Shown: positions 45,737 to 55,538, numbered from the stretch's first letter. The stretch: 64,000 bases of DNA from an uncultured Erysipelotrichaceae bacterium (GCA_902761685.1 CACWLI010000001.1:151244-215243); one strand, 5' to 3'. Numbers and translations are program-made. The notes: generated by a model from the letters alone, not told the origin.

Positions 45737-46867
45737 ATGGAAGAAAATAATAATCAACAACCATTAAATCAAGAAGTACCAACTCCTGTTATGCCTGTTG
45801 AACCAACACCAGTTGTACCAACAGAACCAACACCAGTTGTACCTGAAACACCTGTGATGTCAACTGAACCTGTTGCTCCTGTAAATCCTGTTATGAGTGA
45901 ACCAGTAGTAAATAGTGAGGTTGTATCCCCAATGCCTACAGTTAGTGAACAAAATGCACAAGCTGTACAAAATGAACCAGCAACAATAGTATTAGATGTG
46001 CCTGAAACACCAGCACAACCTAATTTAACAACACCATCACCAAATATGAATGGTGGAATTACAATGCCGGAGCAAACTATTAGTACTACACCAGTTGCAC
46101 CTGTTGCTTCACCAACTGTAGAACCAGCTCCAGTAACACCAACTCCTGTAACAGAGCAACCACAACCAGCTGCAGCAGCACCAGCTACTGAGGCTCCAAA
46201 AAAGAGTAATAAAGTATTAATTATCGTTATTGCTGTTTTGGCAGTTGTTCTAATTGGATTAGTTTTATGGAAATTTGTATTTAGTGTTGATAATAAGGAT
46301 GTACCTGCAACACCTGATGCACCAACTAAACCAGTAGAACCAGAAACACCAAGTCAACCTGTTGCTAGTGCTAATACTGTTACTATTGATGATTATGAAT
46401 ATCAATTAGCAGATGGATATGAACTTTATGAATATAATGGTCAAAAGGCTATCATTAATAAAGCTGATAAAACATTAACTATGTTTAAAGTTTATAGAAA
46501 TACAAAATATTCTTTATTTGTATCTAGTACAGATTCATTAAAAACAGAATTTGCTAATGGTGGATTTACTGTTAATGATTCAGGTGAAAAAACATTAGGT
46601 GGTAAACAATGGTTATTCTTTGATTTATCAGTTTCACAATCACAATTACTTACTGCAGTGACATCAATTAATGATAGAGATTCAATTCAATTAGCTGTAT
46701 ATAAATATGGAACTAAGAGTAATGATGAAATATTAACAAGTTTAGCTCCAATTGTAAGTTCAGTTAAATATGTTGGAACTTCTAACTTTGCTGATGAACC
46801 AGAAGAAACAGAAGTTAAAGATTTCAAAGTTGAAACAGTTAATGTAGAAGAAAGTATATTTGAATAA
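45737..46867 (+). CDS. anchored protein with proline-rich cytosolic N-terminus
   Basis: Residues 1-155 are a P/V/T/E-rich low-complexity region with repeats of the type EPTPVVP. One membrane helix follows (about 157-178), a short P/T spacer, and an outer domain of about 160 residues (YEYQLADGYELYEYNGQKAI, LGGKQWLFFDLS). GAGAGGAG precedes the ATG. Function unknown. The topology (long inside tail, one helix, outside domain) is shared with 27276-29315 and 40246-41631. Confidence 0.7.
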   Translation: MEENNNQQPLNQEVPTPVMPVEPTPVVPTEPTPVVPETPVMSTEPVAPVNPVMSEPVVNSEVVSPMPTVSEQNAQAVQNEPATIVLDVPETPAQPNLTTPSPNMNGGITMPEQTISTTPVAPVASPTVEPAPVTPTPVTEQPQPAAAAPATEAPKKSNKVLIIVIAVLAVVLIGLVLWKFVFSVDNKDVPATPDAPTKPVEPETPSQPVASANTVTIDDYEYQLADGYELYEYNGQKAIINKADKTLTMFKVYRNTKYSLFVSSTDSLKTEFANGGFTVNDSGEKTLGGKQWLFFDLSVSQSQLLTAVTSINDRDSIQLAVYKYGTKSNDEILTSLAPIVSSVKYVGTSNFADEPEETEVKDFKVETVNVEESIFE

Positions 46868-46868
46868 T

Positions 46869-46894
46869 AAAAGTGATTATTAAATCACTTTTTT
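46869..46894 (+). terminator. intrinsic terminator
   Basis: AAAAGTGAT and ATCACTTTT (9 bp) around TATTAA, followed by T. Confidence 0.75.
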
Positions 46895-46941
46895 ATTTAT
46901 ATTTAATATGATATAATACGTATAATAGGAAGTGTATAAAA

Positions 46942-48828
46942 ATGGGTTTTAATAGTAAAAAAGAAAAGTATATTTTAATTTCTATTATCGCAATATTAAG
47001 TATATTAATAATGCTAGCAATGTATTTTTGGATTATTAATCCTGGTGGAAAGAAAAGTAGAACCATAATGATTTATATGGTTGGTAGTAATTTAGAATCT
47101 AATGCGGGTATAGCAACTGCAGATTTAAATTCAATAGACCCTTCTAAAATCGATTTAAATAAAACAAATATTCTTTTATATACTGGTGGAACAGAATCAT
47201 GGCAAAATTATATTAAAAATGATGAAAATGCAATATATTTATTAAAAGAAAATGGATTTGAAAAAATAGAGTCATATGAGAAATATAATATGGGAAGTGA
47301 AGATACATTAGCATCATTTTTGAATTATTCATATGACAATTATAAAGCTAAGAATTATAATTTGATTTTATATGATCATGGTGGTGCTATAGATGGTGCT
47401 ATATACGATGATTTTACAGATGACAATTTATCATTACTAGAATTTGAAAATGCATTAGAAAAAAGTCCATTTAACGAAAAAAACAAGTTACAAACAGTTG
47501 TGTTTAGAACTTGTTTAAATGGAACTATAGAAGTAGCTAATACATTTTCTAAATATGCAGAGTATTTAGTAGCAAGTGAAGAAGTTACAAGGGGATCAAG
47601 AGACTCTTATGCATTTGCATCTTTAAATAATGTTTTACCAAATGATGATGGAGTTGAGTTTGGTAAAAAATTTATTGATAATTATGTTGACTATATGAAA
47701 AAAGTTGATGTTTTTGATAGTTTTACTACGACTTATTCAATATTAGATTTATCATATGTTGATAGTATTAATGAAAAAATAAATAATTATTTTAATAGTA
47801 TAGATATAAAAAATAATTATGATACTATTGCTAAATCTAGATCACAAATATTTACATATGGTGATAGTCAAAGTGAATATTATAGTACAATAGATATTTA
47901 CAATTTTGTTAATAATACAAAAAGTTTATCAAATAAGTATGGAGAAGAATTATTAAGTACTCTTGATAAAGCAGTTGTCTATAATTATTCAAATAAAAAT
48001 AATTCAAAAGGTTTATCTATTTATTTTCCTTATGGTGGTAATGATTTAATAAGAAATAAATTTTTTCAAGTTTATAGTAATATTAAAGGATTAAATGCTT
48101 ATAATACTTTTATTAAATCATTTGATAATATTAAAAATGGTAAAAAAACTGATTTAGTAGATTTTTCAAAAACAACTACTGCTGAAGATGATAATATTAT
48201 ATCTTTAAAATTAACGGATGAGCAAAATAAATATTTCTCAAAAGCTAAAATTGGTGTATTTAAACGAGATGAAAAGCATCCAAATTATTATCAACCTTTG
48301 TTAACTAGATTTACAAGTAAACCTGATAGTAATGGAACAATTTCAGTAAGTTTAAAAGATGCATTTGTAAAAGTAGTAGATGAATCTTATGAAGATTATG
48401 TATTTGTATTTGAAAATGAAGAAGGTTTAAGATCAGTTAGTGGATTTTTATATGATAATAGTAAAGAAATAGGTAGCAATTATTATATGAATAGAGTAGA
48501 TTTCTTGTTAGAAGAATCAAATAGTGGAATTAAAGTTAATAAAGCTAAACTAAATAGTAAAAATGGTAGAATAGATGGAATAATATTAGATGTAAAAGAT
48601 TATGATAGATTTGAAATATATAATCAAATTTATAAAATGCTTGATAAGGATGGCAAATTTACAGGAGAACTTGAAGGATCTCCTGAATTAGTTGGAGTAG
48701 ATGGTAAGCCTGATAAGATTAATTTAAAAAAATCTAAGCTTGAAAATGGGGAATTCTATTATGTATTTATTATTAATGACATTAATGGAAATGTTTATTA
48801 TTCTGATTTTAAAAAGTTAGGTGAGTAG
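46942..48828 (+). CDS. clostripain-family (C11) cysteine peptidase, membrane-anchored
   Basis: After a membrane helix (about 8-30) comes a C11 peptidase domain. It has TIMIYMVGSNLES, NILLYTGGTESW, the catalytic His in LILYDHGGAIDG, and the catalytic Cys in FRTCLNGTIEVA, followed by YLVASEEVTRG. The Cys motif is usually DACLM; here it is RTCLN. C11 enzymes cut after Arg or Lys. The C-terminal 230 residues look like a beta domain. 628 residues. GGAAG precedes the ATG. Probably acts outside the membrane. Confidence 0.85.
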   Translation: MGFNSKKEKYILISIIAILSILIMLAMYFWIINPGGKKSRTIMIYMVGSNLESNAGIATADLNSIDPSKIDLNKTNILLYTGGTESWQNYIKNDENAIYLLKENGFEKIESYEKYNMGSEDTLASFLNYSYDNYKAKNYNLILYDHGGAIDGAIYDDFTDDNLSLLEFENALEKSPFNEKNKLQTVVFRTCLNGTIEVANTFSKYAEYLVASEEVTRGSRDSYAFASLNNVLPNDDGVEFGKKFIDNYVDYMKKVDVFDSFTTTYSILDLSYVDSINEKINNYFNSIDIKNNYDTIAKSRSQIFTYGDSQSEYYSTIDIYNFVNNTKSLSNKYGEELLSTLDKAVVYNYSNKNNSKGLSIYFPYGGNDLIRNKFFQVYSNIKGLNAYNTFIKSFDNIKNGKKTDLVDFSKTTTAEDDNIISLKLTDEQNKYFSKAKIGVFKRDEKHPNYYQPLLTRFTSKPDSNGTISVSLKDAFVKVVDESYEDYVFVFENEEGLRSVSGFLYDNSKEIGSNYYMNRVDFLLEESNSGIKVNKAKLNSKNGRIDGIILDVKDYDRFEIYNQIYKMLDKDGKFTGELEGSPELVGVDGKPDKINLKKSKLENGEFYYVFIINDINGNVYYSDFKKLGE

Positions 48829-48831
48829 TGT

Positions 48832-49611
48832 ATGAATAAAAAGATAATATATATAGTATTAATAATTGTTTTAGGAGTTATGTTATTTATTAGTGGATTT
48901 GCTCTTGGATTACACATTAAAATGCAAGAAAAACAAGAAGATGTAGTTGAAGAAAAAAAGGAAGAACAAAAAGAAGAAAGTACAACTTCAAAAAATAAAT
49001 ATGCTAAAATTGATTTAAAAAATTTAGAATATAAAGCAAAAGATAATACTGATTTAACTAAAAATATTCAAATTATTGATGCATACTCATATAGTGATTC
49101 TGAAATGGTGATTTATGCCAAAAATAATAATAATGTTCCAGTAACTATTTCAAGTGAACTTAATTTTCTTGATGCTGAAGGTTATATTATTGAATATACA
49201 TATGGTTCTACACCAACTGTAATTAAAGCAAATAGTGATTTCTATATAACAGTTTACTTAAAGTATACTGAGGATTATAAAACTACTAATTTTGAATATT
49301 CAGCTAGTAAAATTAAATCAATATATGAAGATATTAATGTAACAGAAAAAGATATTGAATTAATGGAAGAAGATATTACTATAAATGCACTTTTTAAAAA
49401 TAAAACTGGAAAAGATATAATGATTAGTGGAATGTGTGTTTATTACAATAATAATAAAGTAGTAGGTATAACTCCAGCATTATTTGGTGGAATTATAAAA
49501 AATGGTGACTATAATACTGCAAAATGTGGAAAGTATAAATTAAAAGATACTAAATATGATAAATATGAATTTAAAATAGTATCTGCATATTATACATCAA
49601 AAGAATGGTAA
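48832..49611 (+). CDS. single-pass anchored protein following the C11 peptidase
   Basis: A membrane helix (about 5-25), a charged linker (KQEDVVEEKKEEQKEE) and an outer domain with two related parts that look like immunoglobulin-like strands (MVIYAKNNNNVPVTISSELN and the later INALFKNKTGKDIMISGM). The sequence is like FxLYD-type domains but this is weak. It starts 3 bases after the peptidase stop and may be its partner or substrate. Confidence 0.65.
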   Translation: MNKKIIYIVLIIVLGVMLFISGFALGLHIKMQEKQEDVVEEKKEEQKEESTTSKNKYAKIDLKNLEYKAKDNTDLTKNIQIIDAYSYSDSEMVIYAKNNNNVPVTISSELNFLDAEGYIIEYTYGSTPTVIKANSDFYITVYLKYTEDYKTTNFEYSASKIKSIYEDINVTEKDIELMEEDITINALFKNKTGKDIMISGMCVYYNNNKVVGITPALFGGIIKNGDYNTAKCGKYKLKDTKYDKYEFKIVSAYYTSKEW

Positions 49612-49632
49612 GCTACATATTGTAGCTTTTTT
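49610..49632 (+). terminator. intrinsic terminator
   Basis: AAGCTACA and TGTAGCTT (8 bp) around TAT, followed by T. Confidence 0.75.
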
Positions 49633-49635
49633 TAT

Positions 49636-49661
49636 AAAAAAAACTACTCAAATGAGTAGTT
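49636..49661 (-). terminator. intrinsic terminator of the tRNA-Ile/tRNA-Glu unit
   Basis: On the minus strand AACTACTCA and TGAGTAGTT (9 bp) surround TT and are followed by a run of T. Confidence 0.8.
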
Positions 49662-49671
49662 AAATTTCAAA

Positions 49672-49747
49672 TGGTGACCCGTACGGGATTTGAACCCATA
49701 AATGCACGCGTGAAAGGCGTGTGTGTTAACCGTTTCACCAACGGGCC
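49672..49747 (-). tRNA. tRNA-Glu (UUC)
   Basis: The minus strand gives a full cloverleaf: acceptor GGCCCGT with ACGGGTC, anticodon stem CACGC/GCGTG with loop CTTTCAC (anticodon TTC), T arm ATGGGTTCAAATCCCGT, and an encoded CCA at 49672-49674. It is the second gene after tRNA-Ile. Confidence 0.95.
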
Positions 49748-49755
49748 ATAAATAA

Positions 49756-49832
49756 TGGTGGGCCTGAATGGACTTGAACCATCGACCTTTCGCTTATCAG
49801 ACGAACGCTCTAACCAGCTGAGCTACAAGCCC
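49756..49832 (-). tRNA. tRNA-Ile (GAU)
   Basis: The minus strand gives acceptor GGGCTTG with CAGGCCC, D arm TAGCTCAGCTGGTTAGAGC, anticodon loop CTGATAA (anticodon GAT), T arm with GGTTCAAGTCC, and an encoded CCA at 49756-49758. First gene of the tRNA pair. Confidence 0.95.
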
Positions 49833-49858
49833 ACATTTTTTTCTTGGTTGACTTCACC

Positions 49859-49887
49859 ATTGTATAATATTTTTTTTGATTTTGCAA
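49859..49887 (-). promoter_or_regulatory. promoter of the tRNA-Ile/tRNA-Glu unit
   Basis: On the minus strand TTGCAA (49882-49887), 17-base spacer, TACAAT (49859-49864), 27 bases before the tRNA-Ile 5' end. Confidence 0.7.
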
Positions 49888-49979
49888 CACTTTTTTTAAA
49901 AAAATAATATTTTTTTAGAAATAATTGAAAAAAATGCTTTAATATAGTATTATTAATATGATAATAGGAGGAAATTGTT

Positions 49980-50681
49980 ATGACATTAACTACAACATCT
50001 ACAGTATTAACAATTGTATTAGCTGTTTGGCTTGTAACATTAGGTAGATCAATTATTATAATGTTATGCGGGAAAAAACTTTTTAAAAAAGCTAATGTTA
50101 GTGAAAAAAGTGCTTTTATTCCAATTATTAATTTATTTTCTATTCTGGAAATAGCAGATGCATCCACATTTTGGGGTATATTATTATTTGTTCCAGGATT
50201 AAATATAATTGTTCTTTCTATAATGTCATTTAAACTAGGTAGTGTATTTAATGTAAGTACAGGCTTTAAACTTGGATTAGTATTCATTCCAATTGTTTTT
50301 TATCCTTTATTATCAATGAGTAATAAACCATATAAATTATCAGATGAAGAATATTTTAGAGGAATAGAAAATTCTACTACTCAGAAATTAATATTACCAG
50401 AATCTAATAATACAGAAGATGTAGTTAAAAAGGTAGAAGTTAAAGAAATAGAAGAAAAGAAACCTGAAGTTGATTCAATATTTAAGAGTAATGTACAAAT
50501 GATGGAAAAAGTAGCACCATATAAAGCAGCTAAGATTGATTTACTTGGAATGGATAAATTAGAGGAGTTAGATATGCAACCTAATGAACCTCCAAAAGTA
50601 GATGAAAGTAAATTACTAACAGATGATGATTTTAAACAACCTGATAGTAATAAAGATGATATGGAGATAGTTGACTTATAA
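49980..50681 (+). CDS. DUF5684-type membrane protein with acidic cytosolic tail
   Basis: Three to four membrane helices fill residues 5-120. The order KKANVSEKSAFIPIINLFSILEIAD, FVPGLNIIVLSIMSFKLGSVF and STGFKLGLVFIPIVFYPLL matches the DUF5684 family of small integral proteins. The last 110 residues are a charged cytosolic tail ending DDMEIVDL. AGGAGG precedes the ATG. It is just before parE. Function unknown. Confidence 0.75.
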   Translation: MTLTTTSTVLTIVLAVWLVTLGRSIIIMLCGKKLFKKANVSEKSAFIPIINLFSILEIADASTFWGILLFVPGLNIIVLSIMSFKLGSVFNVSTGFKLGLVFIPIVFYPLLSMSNKPYKLSDEEYFRGIENSTTQKLILPESNNTEDVVKKVEVKEIEEKKPEVDSIFKSNVQMMEKVAPYKAAKIDLLGMDKLEELDMQPNEPPKVDESKLLTDDDFKQPDSNKDDMEIVDL

Positions 50682-50708
50682 AGTGTAAAGTGAATGTTTA
50701 CACTTTTT
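50680..50708 (+). terminator. intrinsic terminator
   Basis: AAAGTGTAAA and TTTACACTTT (10 bp) around GTGAATG, followed by T. Confidence 0.8.
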
Positions 50709-50749
50709 GTTTTATTTTGTATAATTATTTATGGAGATAAGGTGAAGAT

Positions 50750-52654
50750 ATGGCAGATTATAACGAAAAATCGATAAAAATATTAGAAGGCTTAGAAGCA
50801 GTAAGAAAAAGACCTGGTATGTATATAGGTTCAACTGATAAAAGAGGTCTTCATCATTTAGTATGGGAAATTGTAGATAATGCTATTGATGAAGCAATCA
50901 ATGGCTATGGAAATAGAATTGTTGTTACTTTAACTAAACAAGGTAGTGTAATAGTTAAAGACGAAGGTCGTGGTGTACCAACTGGAAAACATGCAAGTGG
51001 TAAAAGTACACCAGAAGTTATTTATACAGTACTTCATGCTGGAGGAAAATTTGAAAATTCTGGTTATAAAGTATCAGGAGGTCTACATGGAGTTGGATCT
51101 TCAGTAGTTAATGCCTTATCTAAATGGATGAAAGTTACAATTTGTAGAGAGGGTAAAATACATGAAATAACATTTAAAAATGGTGGACATGTAGATAGTC
51201 CTTTAAAACAAATAGGTACTACTAAACAAACAGGTACAACTGTTGAATTTTATCCTGATGATGAAATATTTGGTAATGCAAGATTTAGCTATACAACAAT
51301 ATGTGAAAGAATGCAAGAAAGTGCTTTTCTTATAAATGGACTTACAATGGAAGTTATTGATGAAGAAGATGATAAAAAGAGTGTATTTAGTTACGAAAAT
51401 GGACTTGTATCATTTGTTGAATACATTAATGAAGGAAAAACGCCAATACATAAAGTAATTAGTTTTAGTGGAGAAAAAAATGGTATATTAGTTGATATAG
51501 CAATGCAATATACTGAAACATATAATGAAAATATTATGTCATTTGTTAATAATGTTAAAACTATTGACGGTGGTACTCATGAAGTTGGGTTTAAAACAGG
51601 ATTAACTAAAGCTTTTAATGAATATGTAAAAAAGAATAACTTACTAAAAGGTAGTGATACATTAGATGGAAGTGATGTTCGTGAAGGACTTAGTGCAATT
51701 GTAAGTTTAAAAGTACCAGAGAGTTTACTTCAATTTGAAGGTCAAACAAAAGGAAAACTAGGAACACCACAAGCTAGAAATGTTGTAGAGAGTTTAGTAT
51801 ACGAAAAATTAGCATTTTATTTAGAAGAAAATAAAGAAACAGCTGGTTTAATAATGGATAAAGCATTAAAGAGTAAATTAGCTCGTGAAGCTGCAAGAAA
51901 AGCAAGAGCAGATGCTAGAAATGGAAAAAACAAATCAAAAGTTGAAAAGAACTTATCTGGTAAATTAGCACCAGCTCAAAGTAAAAATTCTAAAATTAAT
52001 GAATTATTTATAGTCGAAGGAGATTCTGCCGGAGGATCTGCTAAAAGTGGTAGAGATAGAAAGTTTCAAGCTATTCTTCCACTTAGAGGTAAAGTATTAA
52101 ATACTAGTAAAGCTAGTATGGATGATGTATATAAAAATGAAGAACTAAATACATTAATATATACTATTGGAGCAGGAGTAGGACAAAGCTTTGATGCTGA
52201 GGAATCAAATTATGATAAAGTTATTATAATGACAGATGCTGATGTTGATGGAGCACACATTCAAATACTATTATTAACATTCTTCTATCATTATATGAGG
52301 CCATTAATTGAAAGTGGTAAATTATATATAGCACTTCCACCTTTATATAAATTAGACTATGGAAAAGGTAAGAGATTTTATGCTTATACCGATGAAGAAT
52401 TAAATGATTTAAAATCAAAGAATACTGGAAAATGTTCTATTCAAAGATATAAAGGACTTGGTGAAATGAATGCAGATCAATTATGGGAAACAACAATGAA
52501 TCCTGATTCAAGAAGTTTAATTAGAGTTAATATTACTGATGCTGCATTAGCAGATAAGCGTGTTAATGTACTAATGGGTGATAAAGTTGAACCAAGAAAA
52601 GAGTGGATTAATGAAAACGTTGAATTCACTATGGAAGACGATTATAGGAACTAG
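50750..52654 (+). CDS. parE: DNA topoisomerase IV subunit B (ParE)
   Basis: ParE is the ATPase of topoisomerase IV, which separates daughter chromosomes. It carries EAVRKRPGMYIGSTDKRGLHH..., the ATP-lid GGLHGVGSSVVNALS, the QxTKxKL motif (QTKGKLG), TOPRIM VEGDSAGGSAKSGRD and TDADVDGAHI. Wording such as LVWEIVDNAIDEA and LAPAQSKNSKINELFIVEGD favours ParE over GyrB, as does the direct neighbour. 634 residues. GGAG lies before the ATG. Confidence 0.9.
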   Translation: MADYNEKSIKILEGLEAVRKRPGMYIGSTDKRGLHHLVWEIVDNAIDEAINGYGNRIVVTLTKQGSVIVKDEGRGVPTGKHASGKSTPEVIYTVLHAGGKFENSGYKVSGGLHGVGSSVVNALSKWMKVTICREGKIHEITFKNGGHVDSPLKQIGTTKQTGTTVEFYPDDEIFGNARFSYTTICERMQESAFLINGLTMEVIDEEDDKKSVFSYENGLVSFVEYINEGKTPIHKVISFSGEKNGILVDIAMQYTETYNENIMSFVNNVKTIDGGTHEVGFKTGLTKAFNEYVKKNNLLKGSDTLDGSDVREGLSAIVSLKVPESLLQFEGQTKGKLGTPQARNVVESLVYEKLAFYLEENKETAGLIMDKALKSKLAREAARKARADARNGKNKSKVEKNLSGKLAPAQSKNSKINELFIVEGDSAGGSAKSGRDRKFQAILPLRGKVLNTSKASMDDVYKNEELNTLIYTIGAGVGQSFDAEESNYDKVIIMTDADVDGAHIQILLLTFFYHYMRPLIESGKLYIALPPLYKLDYGKGKRFYAYTDEELNDLKSKNTGKCSIQRYKGLGEMNADQLWETTMNPDSRSLIRVNITDAALADKRVNVLMGDKVEPRKEWINENVEFTMEDDYRN

Positions 52655-52665
52655 GTGGTGAGTAC

Positions 52666-55272
52666 ATGAAAAATACAAATAATTTATTAAAAAGAATTCA
52701 AGATTATGCTTTAGAAGAAATAATGGGTGATAGATTTGGATCATATGCTAAAGAAATTATTTTAGATAGAGCTATTCCTGATGTTAGAGATGGACTAAAG
52801 CCAGTTCAAAGAAGAATATTATATGCCATGTATAAAGCAGGAAATACATGGGATAAAGGATATATAAAATGTGCAGCTACAGTAGGAGATGTATTAGGTA
52901 AATTCCACCCACATGGTGACTCAAGTGTTTATGATGCCATGGTAAGAATGAGTCAATGGTGGAAACAAAATGCAATATTAGTTGATATTCAAGGTAACAA
53001 TGGTTCAATAGATGGAGATGGAGCTGCTGCTTATCGTTATACAGAAGCAAGACTTGCTAAAATAAGTGGGGAATTATTAAGTGATTTAGATAAAGATACA
53101 GTAAAATGGGCGCCTAACTTTGATGATAGATTTTTAGAACCAACTGTACTTCCAGCTAAATTTCCAAATTTACTTGTAAATGGTACTAATGGTATATCTG
53201 CTGGTTATGCCACAAATATACCACCTCACAATTTAGGTGAAATTGTAGATGCAACTATAAAAAGAATAGATTCTCCAAATTGTAGATTAGATACAATATT
53301 AGAAATAGTAAAAGGGCCTGATTTTCCAACTGGTGGTATAGTAGAAGGAAAAGAAGGAATTATAGATGCATTTACTACTGGACGTGGAAAAGTAATTGTT
53401 AAAAGTAAAACAGAGTTTAGAAAAGAAAAGGGTAAAGAACAAATAATAATTAGTGAAATACCTTTTGAAGTTAATAAAGCATTACTAGTTCAAAAAATAG
53501 ATGCACTTAGAATTGATAAAAAAATAGATGGTATTAGTGAAGTAAGAGATGAAACTGATAGAGAAGGTCTTCAAATAGCAATTGACTTAAAAAGTGGAGC
53601 TAATAAAGAATTAATACTAAACTATTTATTTAAAAATACTGATTTACAAGTATCATATAACTATAATATGGTGGCTATTGTTAATAGAACACCTAAAACA
53701 TTAGGTATTATTCCAATACTTGATGCATATATAGAACATTTTAAAGAAGTAATTACTAAAAGAACTGCTTTTAATCTAGCAGCGTATAAAAAAGAATATA
53801 ATATTGTTTCTGGTTTAATAAAAGCAATTTCTATTTTAGATGAGGTTATAAAAACAATTCGTGCTAGTAAGAATAAAATAGATGCTAAATATAATTTAGT
53901 TGATAAGTATCAATTTACTGAAGAACAAGCTGAAGCAATTGTAATGTTACAATTATATAAATTAACTAATACAGATATAGTAACACTAGAAGAAAGAAGT
54001 AAAACACTACAAGAATTAATTAAAGAGTGTGAACATATATTAGAAGATGAAAATGAACTTAAAAATGTAATGAAAAATGAACTTCGTGAAATAAAGAAAA
54101 CTTATGCTGAACCAAGAAAAACAGTTATTAAAGATGAAATAACTGAAATTAAAATTGATGAACTTGATATGGTAAGTAAAGATAATTTTGTAGTTTGTGT
54201 TTCTGGAGCAGGATATGTTAAAAAACATTCCCTAAAAGCATTTGAAGCAAATAAGAATGAATATCCAGCTACAAAAGAAGGTGACTTCATTGAAGGATTA
54301 TATAAAGTAAATAATTTAGATACTATATTAATGTTTACTAATTTAGGTAACTATTTATATGTACCAGTTAGAGAAATACAAGAAGCAAAATTTAAAGATA
54401 TCGGAATGCATATATCAAATATTATCAAAGTAAGCGATGGAGAAAAAATTGTTAAAACTATTGCAGTTAATAAATTTGATTCTTCACCAATCACATTATT
54501 TACTAAAGATGGAATGGTTAAACGTATAGAACTTAAAGATTTAGAAGTGAGTCGTTATACAAAACCAGTAACTTGTATGAAATTGAAAGATGGAGATGAG
54601 TTAGTAAGCGTAAGTAGATGTGATGGTATTGATACAGTTGTTATAACAAAAGATGGTTATGCATTAAAATATAATACTGATGAAATACCTGTACTTGGTG
54701 TTAAAGCTAGTGGAGTAAAATCAATTAAACTAAATCCTGGAAGTGAAGTTGTTAGCGCATTTGTTGTTAGTGATTTAAAGGAATACATATGTATATTTAC
54801 TGATAGAAATACAGCTAAGAGAATTCATATTGCTGATTTAGATAAAACTACAAGAGCTAAAAAAGGATCTTCTATACTAAAGAGTCCTAAATCAAAACCA
54901 TATACTATTGTTAAAGCGTTTAATATAGGAAGTAAGAATATATTTGGTATTATAGATAAAGAAATAGGATATTTAAAATCTAGTGATATAAGTATTCTTG
55001 ATAAAACTTCTACAGGTACAACATTTACCAAAAAGAATGTTGATAATATATTTGTTGTTACAAAGTTTACAGATATTACTAATCAAAATAAAGAAGTAAC
55101 AACTATGATAGAGGAAGATTTAGAATCAGCTAAGATAATAGACATAGAAGAAGTACCAGTTGTGAATGATAAGAAAGAAGAACCAAAAATAATAGAAAAA
55201 AAAGAGAAAAAGGAAGAACCAAAAGAAACTCAATTAACAATGAGTGATTTCTTTGAAGAATTTAAATTATAG
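52666..55272 (+). CDS. parC: DNA topoisomerase IV subunit A (ParC)
   Basis: ParC holds the breakage-rejoining tyrosine, in AAAYRYTEARL. The N-terminal region DVRDGLKPVQRRILYAMYKAGNTWDKG leads to the quinolone-determining segment HPHGDSSVYDAMVRMSQ, which shows the sensitive-type Ser and Asp. A beta-pinwheel C-terminal domain follows (ITLFTKDGMVKR, GYALKYNTDEIPV). The last 45 residues are an acidic/basic tail ending SDFFEEFKL. 868 residues. It is 11 bases after parE, with GGTGG upstream. Confidence 0.9.
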   Translation: MKNTNNLLKRIQDYALEEIMGDRFGSYAKEIILDRAIPDVRDGLKPVQRRILYAMYKAGNTWDKGYIKCAATVGDVLGKFHPHGDSSVYDAMVRMSQWWKQNAILVDIQGNNGSIDGDGAAAYRYTEARLAKISGELLSDLDKDTVKWAPNFDDRFLEPTVLPAKFPNLLVNGTNGISAGYATNIPPHNLGEIVDATIKRIDSPNCRLDTILEIVKGPDFPTGGIVEGKEGIIDAFTTGRGKVIVKSKTEFRKEKGKEQIIISEIPFEVNKALLVQKIDALRIDKKIDGISEVRDETDREGLQIAIDLKSGANKELILNYLFKNTDLQVSYNYNMVAIVNRTPKTLGIIPILDAYIEHFKEVITKRTAFNLAAYKKEYNIVSGLIKAISILDEVIKTIRASKNKIDAKYNLVDKYQFTEEQAEAIVMLQLYKLTNTDIVTLEERSKTLQELIKECEHILEDENELKNVMKNELREIKKTYAEPRKTVIKDEITEIKIDELDMVSKDNFVVCVSGAGYVKKHSLKAFEANKNEYPATKEGDFIEGLYKVNNLDTILMFTNLGNYLYVPVREIQEAKFKDIGMHISNIIKVSDGEKIVKTIAVNKFDSSPITLFTKDGMVKRIELKDLEVSRYTKPVTCMKLKDGDELVSVSRCDGIDTVVITKDGYALKYNTDEIPVLGVKASGVKSIKLNPGSEVVSAFVVSDLKEYICIFTDRNTAKRIHIADLDKTTRAKKGSSILKSPKSKPYTIVKAFNIGSKNIFGIIDKEIGYLKSSDISILDKTSTGTTFTKKNVDNIFVVTKFTDITNQNKEVTTMIEEDLESAKIIDIEEVPVVNDKKEEPKIIEKKEKKEEPKETQLTMSDFFEEFKL

Positions 55273-55296
55273 GAAGTAGAAATACTTCCTTTTTCT
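55271..55296 (+). terminator. intrinsic terminator of parEC
   Basis: AGGAAGTA and TACTTCCT (8 bp) around GAAA, followed by T. Confidence 0.85.
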
Positions 55297-55307
55297 TTTT
55301 TAAATCA

Positions 55308-55336
55308 TTGACTAACTAAAAAAATTATGTTAATAT
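55308..55336 (+). promoter_or_regulatory. promoter of tRNA-His
   Basis: TTGACT (55308-55313), 17-base spacer, TAATAT (55331-55336), with TG ahead of the -10. The start is expected near 55343. Confidence 0.7.
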
Positions 55337-55368
55337 TATTTACGAACTTTGGTTAATCCATTCAATAT

Positions 55369-55445
55369 GGCGGAATTGGTGAAGTGGTTAACACGGCGGA
55401 TTGTGGTCCCGTTATGCAAGGGTTCGATTCCCTTATTCCGCCCCA
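55369..55445 (+). tRNA. tRNA-His (GUG)
   Basis: The 8-bp acceptor stem GGCGGAAT / ATTCCGCC includes the extra G-1 (55369) paired with C73 that marks tRNA-His. The anticodon loop is TTGTGGT (GTG), the T arm has GGGTTCGATTCCC, and CCA is encoded (55443-55445). The anticodon stem GCGGA/CCCGT has an A-C mismatch next to the loop and a terminal G-T. Confidence 0.95.
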
Positions 55446-55457
55446 TTGTGAAATCCC

Positions 55458-55493
55458 GTCGAAATTGGCACTTTTCGAAGCAAAAATTTCGAC
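55458..55493. repeat. imperfect dyad downstream of tRNA-His
   Basis: GTCGAAATT (55458-55466) and AATTTCGAC (55485-55493) are perfect inverted arms around an 18-base centre that includes TTTTCGAAG. Its size (36 bp) and arms resemble a serine-recombinase attachment site, and a related dyad lies on the far side of the recombinase gene (58017-58034). Assignment is tentative. Confidence 0.4.
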
Positions 55494-55507
55494 TGAGATA
55501 CATCATT

Positions 55508-55538
55508 AAAAGTTTTTCAGAAATGAAAAGCTTTTTTT
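55508..55538 (+). terminator. intrinsic terminator downstream of tRNA-His
   Basis: AAAAGTTTTTCA and TGAAAAGCTTTT form a 12-bp stem (one T-G) around GAAA, followed by T. It lies 63 bases after the tRNA and 25 before the next gene. Confidence 0.75.

Noticed and set aside
45737..46170. Tandem DNA repeat in the proline-rich region
   Set aside because: The repeats are short EPTPVVP-type codon runs, explained by protein low complexity.
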